Shown in pieces: positions 56,354 to 64,000 of a DNA stretch of 64,000 bases; positions within the stretch are counted from its first letter, which is position 1; every line of letters begins with the position of its first letter. Under the pieces are notes generated by a model, which was given only the letters and a program-made list of their open reading frames with translations, searched no databases and was not told where the DNA came from. The translations under genes and the position numbers were made by a program. Source of the DNA: Polynucleobacter paludilacus (GTDB lineage: Bacteria > Pseudomonadota > Gammaproteobacteria > Burkholderiales > Burkholderiaceae); assembly GCF_018687595.1 (NCBI RefSeq), contig NZ_CP061298.1, positions 744,001 through 808,000 of the forward strand, given 5' to 3'.

Positions 56354-57151
56354 ATGTCTAAAATTACCACTCTTTTTAATGAACTCCGAGCTACGGGTAA
56401 AAAGGGATTAATTCCTTTTATTACTGCTGGCGATCCTCATCCAAATCAAACTGTAGAACTGATGCATGCATTAGTCCGCGGGGGTGCAAACGTGATTGAG
56501 TTGGGCGTACCGTTTTCAGACCCCATGGCGGATGGACCGGTGATCCAGCGATCTTCTGAAAGAGCCTTATCTCATAAAGTCAGTCTGCATCACTGTGTTG
56601 AGATGGTGAGGACCTTTCGTGAGAAGGATCAAAAAACGCCTGTTGTTCTGATGGGCTATGCGAATCCTGTTGAGCAAATGGGAGCAGAGCGCTTTGCTCT
56701 AGAAGCCAAAGATGCGGGAGTGGATGGTGTTTTGGTAGTGGACTATCCGCCCGAAGAATGCACTGAGTTTGCCGTGCTCATGAAAGCCGCTGGTGTTGAT
56801 CCTATTTTCTTATTGGCACCAACTTCTTCACGGTCTCGCATTCAGGAGGCAGCCAAAATTGCATCGGGCTATATTTACTATGTATCGTTGCGTGGCGTCA
56901 CTGGTGCATCGAATCTGAATACTCAAGATGTAGCCAGCATCATTCCACAAATTCGCGAAGTAAGTGACATTCCGATTGCTGTAGGTTTTGGTATCCATGA
57001 CGCCGCAAGTGCCAAAGCAGTTTCACAGACTGCAGATGCCGTTGTGATTGGTAGTCGTATCATTCGCCTATTAGAAGAGGCCCCTGAAGGCGAGGCAGTA
57101 CAATCTCTAGAGAAATTTATTCAAGAGATTCGGACAGCCTTAGACAGTTGA
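56354..57151 (+). CDS. trpA: Tryptophan synthase alpha chain TrpA
   Basis: TrpA splits indole-3-glycerol phosphate and passes indole to TrpB. The 265-residue protein carries the catalytic Glu and Asp in [18 protein letters not shown] (about residues 48-65), and [12 protein letters not shown] plus AVGFGIHDA at the phosphate site. It starts six bases after trpB and precedes accD. Confidence 0.97.
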   Translation: MSKITTLFNELRATGKKGLIPFITAGDPHPNQTVELMHALVRGGANVIELGVPFSDPMADGPVIQRSSERALSHKVSLHHCVEMVRTFREKDQKTPVVLMGYANPVEQMGAERFALEAKDAGVDGVLVVDYPPEECTEFAVLMKAAGVDPIFLLAPTSSRSRIQEAAKIASGYIYYVSLRGVTGASNLNTQDVASIIPQIREVSDIPIAVGFGIHDAASAKAVSQTADAVVIGSRIIRLLEEAPEGEAVQSLEKFIQEIRTALDS

Positions 57152-57158
57152 GATCAAT

Positions 57159-58040
57159 ATGAGTTGGATCGATAAGTTACTGCCACCCCAAATTCAGCAA
57201 ACAGATCCTGCTAATCGCAAGTCTGTTCCTGAAGGCCTCTGGGTTAAATGCCCAGCATGTGAAACTGTGCTCTACAGTACTGATATCGAAGCCAATCTTT
57301 CGGTATGTCCAAAGTGCAATCACCATATGCGGATTTCTGCTCGCCAACGCTTGGATAGTCTTTTAGACCCGAAGGGGCGTTATGAAATCGGTGCCGATAT
57401 CTTCCCAGTAGATGCGCTTAAGTTTAAAGATTCCAAGAAATATCCTGATCGACTTAAAGAAGCGGCTGATGCTTCAGGTGAATCTGAAGCATTAATTGTG
57501 CTGGGTGGAAAAATTGAGAATATTCCAGCGGTCGTTGCTTGCTTTGAATTTCAATTCATGGGTGGTTCAATGGGCTCGGTGGTAGGTGAGCGATTCACTC
57601 GAGGCGCTCAAGAAGCAATCGACAAAAAATGTGCCTTTATTGTGATTACCGCAACTGGCGGGGCACGTATGCAAGAAAGCCTGCTTTCGCTATTTCAAAT
57701 GGCTAAAACCAACTCGATGCTGACATTGCTCTCTAAAAAGGGTCTGCCTTACATTAGCATTCTGACTGATCCCACCATGGGTGGTATTTCAGCCAGCTTT
57801 GCTTTCATGGGTGATGTTGTGATCGCAGAACCTAAGGCCTTGATTGGTTTTGCTGGTCCGCGTGTCATTGAGCAAACAGTACGCGAAAAACTCCCCGAAG
57901 GTTTTCAGCGTTCTGAATTTCTCTTGCAAAAGGGCGGCATCGATATGATTGTGGATCGTCGCCAGCTTCGCTCTGAAGTGGCTCGTCTATTAGCACTTCT
58001 CCAGCAATTGCCTGAGCCTGACAGTACGCATTCTCACTAG
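57159..58040 (+). CDS. accD: Acetyl-CoA carboxylase carboxyltransferase subunit beta AccD
   Basis: AccD, with AccA, transfers carboxyl from biotin to acetyl-CoA to give malonyl-CoA. The 293-residue protein has the N-terminal Cys4 zinc ribbon (CPAC ... CPKC, about residues 31-53) and carboxyltransferase motifs ([35 protein letters not shown]). It lies between trpA and folC, a conserved order. Confidence 0.98.
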   Translation: MSWIDKLLPPQIQQTDPANRKSVPEGLWVKCPACETVLYSTDIEANLSVCPKCNHHMRISARQRLDSLLDPKGRYEIGADIFPVDALKFKDSKKYPDRLKEAADASGESEALIVLGGKIENIPAVVACFEFQFMGGSMGSVVGERFTRGAQEAIDKKCAFIVITATGGARMQESLLSLFQMAKTNSMLTLLSKKGLPYISILTDPTMGGISASFAFMGDVVIAEPKALIGFAGPRVIEQTVREKLPEGFQRSEFLLQKGGIDMIVDRRQLRSEVARLLALLQQLPEPDSTHSH

Positions 58041-58070
58041 CCTTTCTCACACCCGCTAATATCGCCGCAT

Positions 58071-59393
58071 TTGTCGAACGTTCAAAATCCAAACTTGTTT
58101 ACCAGCCTCTCGGCTTGGCTTGCTTATCTTGAAACGGCCCATCCTGTCGGTATTGACATGGGGCTTGATCGCATTAACCTGGTTAAAGCTGCTTTAAATC
58201 TCCAGTTCAACTGCCCCGTCATTACAGTTGCCGGCACAAATGGTAAGGGCTCGACCTGCGCCTATCTTGAAGCGATTTTATTGGCCGCTGGATACCGCGT
58301 TGGTATGCACACCTCTCCCCATTTATTGCGCTTTAATGAGCGTGCACGTGTTAATGGCGCTGAAGTCTCTGATGAACTTTTGTTGGAGTATTTTGCAAAA
58401 GTAGAGCAGGCGAGAGCTAGCCTGACTGATGCCCCTTCATTAACCTACTTTGAGTTCACAACTCTGGCCATCCTCATGCTGTTTTCAGAAACCCCTTTAG
58501 ATGCAGTCATCTTGGAGGTAGGCATGGGAGGGCGTTTAGATGCCGTCAATTGCGTTGATACCGACTGTGCGATTGTGACCAGTATTGATATTGACCATGC
58601 GGATTTTCTGGGCAACACCCGTGATGCGATTGCATTAGAAAAAGCAGGGATATTTCGTCAAGGAATACCAGCCATTTGTGCGGATCCAGTTCCACCCCAA
58701 ACCCTAATCGACTATGCCGAAAATTTAGGGTGTGACCTGTGGTTGCAGGGCCGCGATTTTCAGTTTCTGGGTGATAAACAGCAATGGGGCTGGAGCGGCA
58801 GAGGCAAACGCTTCAGTGGCTTGGGTTATCCAGCCTTGCGTGGAGCCAACCAAATTCTGAATGCCAGCGGAGTCATAGCCGCCTTGATGGCCTTACATCA
58901 GCGCTTACCAGTGGGTGCGCAGGATATACGCAATGGATTTGCCTTAGTGGAATTGCCGGGGCGTTTCCAGGTTCTTCCAGGGCAGCCAACGGTTGTACTG
59001 GATGTGGCTCATAACCCCCATGCTGCTGCTACTTTGGCGCAAGGTCTGGATAAGATGGGCTATCACCCCTATACCTATGCCATATTTGGGGCGATGGCAG
59101 ACAAAGATATCGCTGGAGTCATTAAGCCCTTCCTGGGGATTGTGGATTTTTGGTATTGCACCGATTTACCGACCCTCCGTGCTGCAACTGCTCTGGCCTT
59201 AGCCGGCGAGCTTGAACTCCTCGGTGTCAAGTTAAAAAATGGTCAAGATGGCGGTATCGAAAGCTTCCAAAACCCTGCTTTAGCCTATCAAAAAGCGCTT
59301 TCTGAAGCCGGAGAGGGTGATAGAATTATCATCTTCGGATCCTTCTATACCGTTGCAGGCGTAATGGCTTATCGAAACCACCAGGCGCATTGA
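58071..59393 (+). CDS. folC: Bifunctional folylpolyglutamate/dihydrofolate synthase FolC
   Basis: FolC makes dihydrofolate and adds glutamates to folates. The 440-residue protein has ATP loop GTNGKGSTCAYLEAI (about residues 60-74), HTSPHLLRFNERARVNG and the Mur-type C-terminal domain with LDVAHNPHAA. No ATG is near the N-terminus; TTG 58071 is the only reasonable start. It precedes a SPOR protein by three bases. Confidence 0.95.
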   Translation: MSNVQNPNLFTSLSAWLAYLETAHPVGIDMGLDRINLVKAALNLQFNCPVITVAGTNGKGSTCAYLEAILLAAGYRVGMHTSPHLLRFNERARVNGAEVSDELLLEYFAKVEQARASLTDAPSLTYFEFTTLAILMLFSETPLDAVILEVGMGGRLDAVNCVDTDCAIVTSIDIDHADFLGNTRDAIALEKAGIFRQGIPAICADPVPPQTLIDYAENLGCDLWLQGRDFQFLGDKQQWGWSGRGKRFSGLGYPALRGANQILNASGVIAALMALHQRLPVGAQDIRNGFALVELPGRFQVLPGQPTVVLDVAHNPHAAATLAQGLDKMGYHPYTYAIFGAMADKDIAGVIKPFLGIVDFWYCTDLPTLRAATALALAGELELLGVKLKNGQDGGIESFQNPALAYQKALSEAGEGDRIIIFGSFYTVAGVMAYRNHQAH

Positions 59394-59396
59394 TCC

Positions 59397-60269
59397 ATGA
59401 TTCGTTTACCGAAGCTTTTTAAGCGAAAAACGCAGTCTGATCACCTTGAAAGAGGTTCAGTTGGAATGCGTCGCACCCCTAAAAAATCCACAGCCCGTTC
59501 CTTTGTTCGAGCCCAAGAAAATGAAGAGCCCGCATTAACTGAAGATCCTGAAACTCAGCGCGCGCGCCATCGCTTAATCGGCGCCAGTATTTTAGTAATC
59601 CTTGCTTTCATCGCCTTGCCACGTATTTTGGATAGCAAGCCCAAGGCAGCTAGTAATGATATTGCTGTGAATATTGTCACAAGCCTTCCGGTTCCGGGTA
59701 TGAATTCTGAGACACCAGCAAATATTAAATCCAATGTTGCTTCCCAAGTAACTCCAACTACAGTCGCTCCGGTTGCACCCATTCCGGCACCTGCGCCAGT
59801 GCCTGCGCAGAGTAATCAAGCCGAATCTAAACCAGATGCTAATAAAAGCGCAGCTCAAAGCCAAACACCACCCACAGCAAGTGCTCCCGATACCAAATCT
59901 AGTCCGCCACCAGTTCCTGCCAAGTCTGCAGCATTGGGCTTAGCTGCTGGCGAAGAAGTGGTCGCTTCTAGCAATAAACCAAAAACCAACGCAGATCCCA
60001 CTACCACTAAACCTGGTGCCAATCCTGCGGGTAAATTTGTGATTCAAACTGAAGCGTTTAAGTCAGAAGATCGACTGAATGGCTGGCTAAGCAAGATGAA
60101 GGCTCAAAAGATTCCAAGCTATGTGATTAATAAAACCACATCTGATGGCACTAAGCTCTTTGTGCTAAGAGCAGGCCCATTCCCGGATAAAGACGCTGCT
60201 GAGGCGGCAGAGAAGAAGATCAAGGCAATGGGACTCAATAGCCGCATTGTGGATGCCAGTAAATCCTAA
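59397..60269 (+). CDS. SPOR-domain membrane protein (DedD-like)
   Basis: The 290-residue protein has a basic cytoplasmic N-terminus, one membrane segment (about residues 62-79; LIGASILVILAFIALPRIL), a Pro/Ala/Ser-rich periplasmic linker (about 110-215) and a C-terminal SPOR domain (about 218-288; GKFVIQTEAFKSEDRLNGWL). SPOR domains bind septal peptidoglycan, so a division role like DedD is likely. Its stop overlaps the cvpA start. Confidence 0.88.
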   Translation: MIRLPKLFKRKTQSDHLERGSVGMRRTPKKSTARSFVRAQENEEPALTEDPETQRARHRLIGASILVILAFIALPRILDSKPKAASNDIAVNIVTSLPVPGMNSETPANIKSNVASQVTPTTVAPVAPIPAPAPVPAQSNQAESKPDANKSAAQSQTPPTASAPDTKSSPPPVPAKSAALGLAAGEEVVASSNKPKTNADPTTTKPGANPAGKFVIQTEAFKSEDRLNGWLSKMKAQKIPSYVINKTTSDGTKLFVLRAGPFPDKDAAEAAEKKIKAMGLNSRIVDASKS

Positions 60270-60823
60270 TGGACCTCATATCCACCTTAAAGCTAACCAC
60301 GGTGGATTACTTCACCCTAGTGGTTTTGCTTACATCGGCTTTAATCGGAATCTCTCGCGGTTTATTTAAAGAAGTCCTCGCGCTCGCATCATGGTTTGTT
60401 GCCGCTTGGGTAGCTTACCGTTATAGCAACTATCTATCTACAGAGTGGCTATCGAGCTTTCATTTGGAAGAGCTAGTTAGCCTTGGCTCAAGCTTCTTGA
60501 TCCTTTTTGTCCTTACCCTCATTGCCTGTGGACTTTTGGGCGGCATCGTTCAAAAAATTATTCTATCGGTGGGATTGAGTTTGACAGATCGTTTCTTGGG
60601 CTTGATCTTTGGTCTAATGCGCGGCATTCTCATTATTGTGGTCTTAGCAACCTTAGCGCTCTTGACCCCCATTCCCCAAACCATTGCTTGGCAACAGGCC
60701 TTAACAAGACCAGCGATTGAGACGGGAGTCGGTTTTATTAAGGGCTGGTTACCAGAAGATTGGGCGAAGCAATTAAGTGATGCAGTACCGAAAGTAGTTA
60801 TTCCATTAACCATAGGGAATTAG
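60269..60823 (+). CDS. cvpA: Colicin V production protein family, CvpA
   Basis: CvpA is an inner-membrane protein affecting colicin V production and envelope stress. The 184-residue protein has four membrane segments and the family motif VDYFTLVVLLTSALIGISRGLFKEVLAL (about residues 12-39) and DRFLGLIFGLMRGILI. The ATG overlaps the preceding stop in TAATG. purF follows, as in many proteobacteria. Confidence 0.93.
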   Translation: MDLISTLKLTTVDYFTLVVLLTSALIGISRGLFKEVLALASWFVAAWVAYRYSNYLSTEWLSSFHLEELVSLGSSFLILFVLTLIACGLLGGIVQKIILSVGLSLTDRFLGLIFGLMRGILIIVVLATLALLTPIPQTIAWQQALTRPAIETGVGFIKGWLPEDWAKQLSDAVPKVVIPLTIGN

Positions 60824-60827
60824 GCAT

Positions 60828-62366
60828 ATGTGCGGCATAGTCGGAACAGTCTCCCATGCACCAGTAAATCAATTACTGTATGACGCTTTGTTGCTATTGC
60901 AGCATCGTGGTCAAGACGCTGCAGGCATTGCAACGATGAATGGCAATTCTTTTACGATGCATAAAGCGAATGGCTTAGTGCGCGACGTTTTCAGAACTCG
61001 CAATATGCGCAGCCTGGTTGGCAACGCTGGTATTGGTCAGGTTCGATATCCAACAGCGGGTTCAGCCAGCAGCGAAGAAGAAGCGCAGCCCTTTTATGTA
61101 AGCGCGCCTTACGGCATTATCTTGGCACATAACGGCAATCTGACCAACGCACCAAGCTTGCGGGTTGAAATGGCCTATCGTGATCGTCGTCATATCAATA
61201 CCAGCTCTGATACTGAGGTTCTGCTCAACGTATTGGCTGATGAACTTCAAAAAGAAACGAATAGTGCTGCTTTAGACGAAGGCGCCATGTTTAATGCCAT
61301 CACCGCTGTAACCAAGCGTGTGAAAGGTTCTTATGCTGTTGTTGCTTTAATTGCTGGTTATGGCTTGCTAGCATTTCGTGATCCATTTGGGATTCGACCC
61401 TTATGTATTGGCCGCATTGATACCCCCAAAGGCCCAGAGTGGATGGTTGCTTCTGAATCTGTTGCCCTAGAAGGTCTTGGATTTACTTTTGTGCGGGACG
61501 TCAATCCAGGCGAAGCAATTTATATTGATCTGGACGGTAATTTCTACTCTAGACAGTGTGTTGCTGAGGCAGTTCTAACGCCTTGCATTTTTGAGTATGT
61601 CTATATGGCGCGTCCTGATTCAACGATTGATGGCGTTACGGTTTATAACGTCCGGATGCGAATGGGTGACTACCTAGCAGAGAAGATTCGTAAAGAAACG
61701 AATGTCAAGGAAATTGATGTTGTCATGCCGATTCCGGATTCCAGTCGTCCAGCTGCCATGCAAGTGGCTAAGCGTTTGGGAATAGACTATCGCGAAGGCT
61801 TCTTTAAGAACCGCTATATCGGTCGCACCTTCATCATGCCAGGTCAGGCGGTACGTAAAAAGTCTGTTCGACAAAAGCTCAATGCCATGCGGATTGAGTT
61901 TAAAGACAAAACTGTTTTGATTGTGGATGATTCCATTGTGCGTGGCACCACTTCCTATGAGATTGTTCAAATGGCGCGCGAGTCTGGCGCCAAGAAAGTC
62001 ATCTTTGCTTCGGCAGCACCGCCAGTCCGTTTTCCCAATGTCTATGGCATTGATATGCCTACCCGAAGCGAGCTCGTTGCTTATGGCCGTACTGATGAAG
62101 AGATTAATAAATTGATTGGCGCCGATCAGCTTATTTACCAGAGCGTTGAGGATATGAAACAGGCAGTACGCGATATCAATCCAGAGATTAAAAACTTTGA
62201 GGCATCTTGCTTTGATGGTAATTACATCACTGGTGATATCAACGAGTCCTATCTGGATGCGCTAGAAGCGGCGCGCAATACCAGCACCGCGAAGGCAGAT
62301 CGTGCAGGAGATCCGAGTGACTTTGCCCGCTCACAACTGCACTTACATCTCGCAACCGAAGACTAA
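60828..62366 (+). CDS. purF: Amidophosphoribosyltransferase PurF
   Basis: PurF makes phosphoribosylamine from PRPP and glutamine, the first step of purine synthesis. The 512-residue protein begins MCGIVGTV, so Cys2 becomes the N-terminal nucleophile after Met removal. HRGQDAAGIAT and the PRPP loop VLIVDDSIVRGTTSYEIV are intact. It lies four bases after cvpA and is followed by a strong terminator. Confidence 0.98.
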   Translation: MCGIVGTVSHAPVNQLLYDALLLLQHRGQDAAGIATMNGNSFTMHKANGLVRDVFRTRNMRSLVGNAGIGQVRYPTAGSASSEEEAQPFYVSAPYGIILAHNGNLTNAPSLRVEMAYRDRRHINTSSDTEVLLNVLADELQKETNSAALDEGAMFNAITAVTKRVKGSYAVVALIAGYGLLAFRDPFGIRPLCIGRIDTPKGPEWMVASESVALEGLGFTFVRDVNPGEAIYIDLDGNFYSRQCVAEAVLTPCIFEYVYMARPDSTIDGVTVYNVRMRMGDYLAEKIRKETNVKEIDVVMPIPDSSRPAAMQVAKRLGIDYREGFFKNRYIGRTFIMPGQAVRKKSVRQKLNAMRIEFKDKTVLIVDDSIVRGTTSYEIVQMARESGAKKVIFASAAPPVRFPNVYGIDMPTRSELVAYGRTDEEINKLIGADQLIYQSVEDMKQAVRDINPEIKNFEASCFDGNYITGDINESYLDALEAARNTSTAKADRAGDPSDFARSQLHLHLATED

Positions 62367-62371
62367 AAACG

Positions 62372-62404
62372 ACAAGAAATGCCTCAAATCGAGGCATTTC
62401 TTGT
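62372..62404 (+). terminator. Rho-independent terminator after purF
   Basis: A perfect 14-bp stem (ACAAGAAATGCCTC / GAGGCATTTCTTGT) with a five-base AAATC loop lies six bases after the purF stop and 22 bases before metZ. The downstream side is T-rich (TTGTATTT). It probably ends the cvpA-purF transcript and separates metZ. Confidence 0.85.
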
Positions 62405-62425
62405 ATTTGGTGTCAAAATAGCAGC

Positions 62426-63637
62426 ATGAAAAGTAAACCAAAACGACCCTCAGTTGACCTATCTAAGCTAGCGCTAGAGACTATTGCTGTCCGTGCGGGT
62501 ACACGTCGTACCGAAGAATTTCATGAGCACTCTGAAGCACTGTTCTTAACCTCCAGTTTTTGCTTTGATAGTGCAGAGCTGGCTGAAGCGGGTTTTGCAA
62601 ATGCCGATAAAGGATTTATCTACTCGCGTTTCACCAATCCGACCGTGAGTATGTTTCAAGATCGTTTAGCTGCACTTGAGGGTGGAGAAGCTTGTATTGC
62701 AACCTCCTCTGGTATGGCCGCTATATTGACCACCGCAATGGCCCATCTACAAGCTGGCGATCATGTGATTTGCTCTCGCTCGGTATTCGGTGCAACCATT
62801 CAGCTATTTAGCAATATCCTAGGTCGTTTTGGTATCACTACAACGTATGTTGATTTAGTAGATACCAAAGCGTGGCAGAGTGCTATTCAAAGCAATACCA
62901 AACTTTTTTATCTTGAAACACCATCCAATCCATTAACTGAGATTGCTGATATTAAAGCGATAGCGGCGATTGCGAAGAAGGCTAAGGCCTTATTTGTGGT
63001 GGATAACTGTTTTTGCACACCAGCCTTACAAAAGCCTTTAGCTCTTGGTGCGGATGTCGTAATTCATTCAGCTACGAAGTATCTGGATGGACAAGGTAGG
63101 GTCGTCGGTGGTGCGATTGTTGGCAAAAAAGATTTTATTAACGGCAAAGTCTTTCCTTATGTCAGAACCGCGGGCCCGACACTTTCTGCCTTTAACGCAT
63201 GGGTTTTCCTGAAAGGGTTAGAGACCCTTGAGTTGCGGATGAAACAACAAAGCCAGAATGCTTTGGCTCTTGCGCAGTGGATCGAGAAACAGCTTGGCGT
63301 TGAGCGCGTTTATCACCCCGGCCTCAAATCCCATCCTCAACATGCGCTAGCTAAACGTCAGCAAAAAGAGGGCGGCGCTATTCTTTCCTTTGTTTTAAAA
63401 GGCGGTCAGCGTTCTGCATTTCGGCTGATTAATCAGACCAAGCTTTGCTCAATTACCGCAAATTTGGGTGATACCAGAACAACCATCACCCATCCAGCAA
63501 CAACGACGCATTGCCGAGTTTCTCCTGAAGCAAGAAAAGAAGCTGGAATAGTTGATGGACTTGTACGTATTGCCGTCGGCCTTGAGAACGTCAATGATTT
63601 GATCAACGACCTTAAGGGTGGTTTCAAAGCTCGCTAG
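62426..63637 (+). CDS. metZ: O-succinylhomoserine sulfhydrylase MetZ
   Basis: MetZ makes homocysteine from O-succinylhomoserine and sulfide using PLP. The 403-residue protein has the gamma-family motifs SSFCFDSAELAEAGFAN, TSSGMAAILTTAMAHL and PLP Lys218 in IHSATKYLDGQGRVVGGA. It lies downstream of the purF terminator, so it needs its own promoter in the 59-base gap. Its end overlaps the next leftward gene by 14 bases. Confidence 0.93.
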   Translation: MKSKPKRPSVDLSKLALETIAVRAGTRRTEEFHEHSEALFLTSSFCFDSAELAEAGFANADKGFIYSRFTNPTVSMFQDRLAALEGGEACIATSSGMAAILTTAMAHLQAGDHVICSRSVFGATIQLFSNILGRFGITTTYVDLVDTKAWQSAIQSNTKLFYLETPSNPLTEIADIKAIAAIAKKAKALFVVDNCFCTPALQKPLALGADVVIHSATKYLDGQGRVVGGAIVGKKDFINGKVFPYVRTAGPTLSAFNAWVFLKGLETLELRMKQQSQNALALAQWIEKQLGVERVYHPGLKSHPQHALAKRQQKEGGAILSFVLKGGQRSAFRLINQTKLCSITANLGDTRTTITHPATTTHCRVSPEARKEAGIVDGLVRIAVGLENVNDLINDLKGGFKAR

Positions 63638-64000
63638 CACTACCAGATTCCTGAAGCCGTCTGGGATCGTTAATGGGTCTTAATGGCATGATGTGGATTT
63701 GCTGGGTATCAAACTCAATATGGGCTTCACTGCCAAGCTGTATCGCTAAGCGCTTGACCTCTGCAGAGGAAGCTTCCCAATTCACCACAACCTCGCTGTC
63801 TTTAATCTGAAATTGAATTGATGCAATCTGACCAATGCTGCTGAGCTGATGAACAATAGCAATTAGGCTGTTAGGCTTTGCTTGTGCATGGACGCTAATG
63901 CCGCTTTGGGGAATCACCCATGCAACCTTTTGACCTGCCGGAATTTTTCCTTTATCAAACACCTGCAATACTCGATTGCATCCATCCCAGCTTAATGATC
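63624..64000 (-). CDS. C-terminal part of an unidentified protein, cut by the window edge
   Basis: This leftward reading frame is open to the window edge, so the true N-terminus lies outside. The visible part (about 125 residues, LQVFDKGKIPAGQKVAWVIP and then HAQAKPNSLIAIVHQL) resembles the C-terminal TOBE-like region of ABC transporter ATP-binding subunits: a beta-rich tail with a G-K-V-x-W-V-I-P segment. This resemblance is weak and the family is not certain. Its stop overlaps the metZ stop in a 14-base convergent overlap. Confidence 0.5.
   Translation of the reverse strand, partial: SLSWDGCNRVLQVFDKGKIPAGQKVAWVIPQSGISVHAQAKPNSLIAIVHQLSSIGQIASIQFQIKDSEVVVNWEASSAEVKRLAIQLGSEAHIEFDTQQIHIMPLRPINDPRRLQESGSASEL

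Overview
The window looks like a chromosomal segment of a betaproteobacterium of the Burkholderiaceae, most like a free-living, flagellated Polynucleobacter. This is inferred from gene order and protein families, not from any 16S sequence. Points in favour are moderate G+C, the order sdhCDABE-gltA-leuC-entericidin-leuDB-asd-fimV-truA-trpFBA-accD-folC-SPOR-cvpA-purF-metZ, a DUF2863 protein, a PHA phasin, and FlhDC plus FliA control of flagella. Coding density is very high. The longest gap between genes is about 200 bp (23899-24100), so no stretch over 300 bp lacks a gene. I saw no tRNA, rRNA, CRISPR array, insertion sequence or prophage.

Region 1 (about 158-25017) is a flagellar block. flgBCDEFGHIJ (rod, hook, rings, rod-cap muramidase) runs rightward. 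Facing it is a leftward run flhB-flhA-flhF-(FlhG-like)-fliA-motC-motD, in which most genes overlap or nearly touch. Further right come a chemoreceptor-like membrane protein, a second stator pair (motAB), a membrane-anchored methyltransferase, two tandem FlgO-family secreted proteins, a large hybrid histidine kinase, and flhDC, which encodes the master activator. flgA, flgK, flgL, flgM/N, fliC, the fli structural genes and the che genes are not in the window.

Region 2 (25033-29007) is mixed: a small secreted protein of unknown function, a phasin, an EamA transporter, a D-Ala-D-Ala carboxypeptidase-type protein and an IclR regulator.

Region 3 (29099-38118) is a long, tightly packed leftward series: GST, 3-hydroxyacyl-CoA dehydrogenase, DUF3429 protein, rarA, cyclophilin, pabB-pabC fusion, NUDIX hydrolase, aat, bpt and pyrD. 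yaaA and a DUF2863 gene run rightward beyond it. A lysozyme-inhibitor-like secreted protein and mdh run leftward.

Region 4 (41819-63637) runs entirely rightward. A GntR/UTRA regulator sits beside a promoter-overlapping palindrome. It is followed by succinate dehydrogenase with its assembly factor, citrate synthase, leucine biosynthesis with an entericidin-like lipoprotein, asd, a short FimV, truA, trpFBA, accD, folC, a SPOR protein, cvpA, purF and metZ. A gene cut by the right edge converges on metZ.

The most unusual content is in the flagellar block. A 164-residue protein in the FlhG position keeps the N-terminal DQAxxLR helix (the FlhF-activating motif) and a C-terminal MinD-like half, but has lost the P-loop ATPase part. 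Its partner FlhF has a changed G3 motif. A 668-residue chemoreceptor-like protein keeps the ligand-domain, HAMP and C-terminal WxxF layout but lacks the conserved signalling hairpin.
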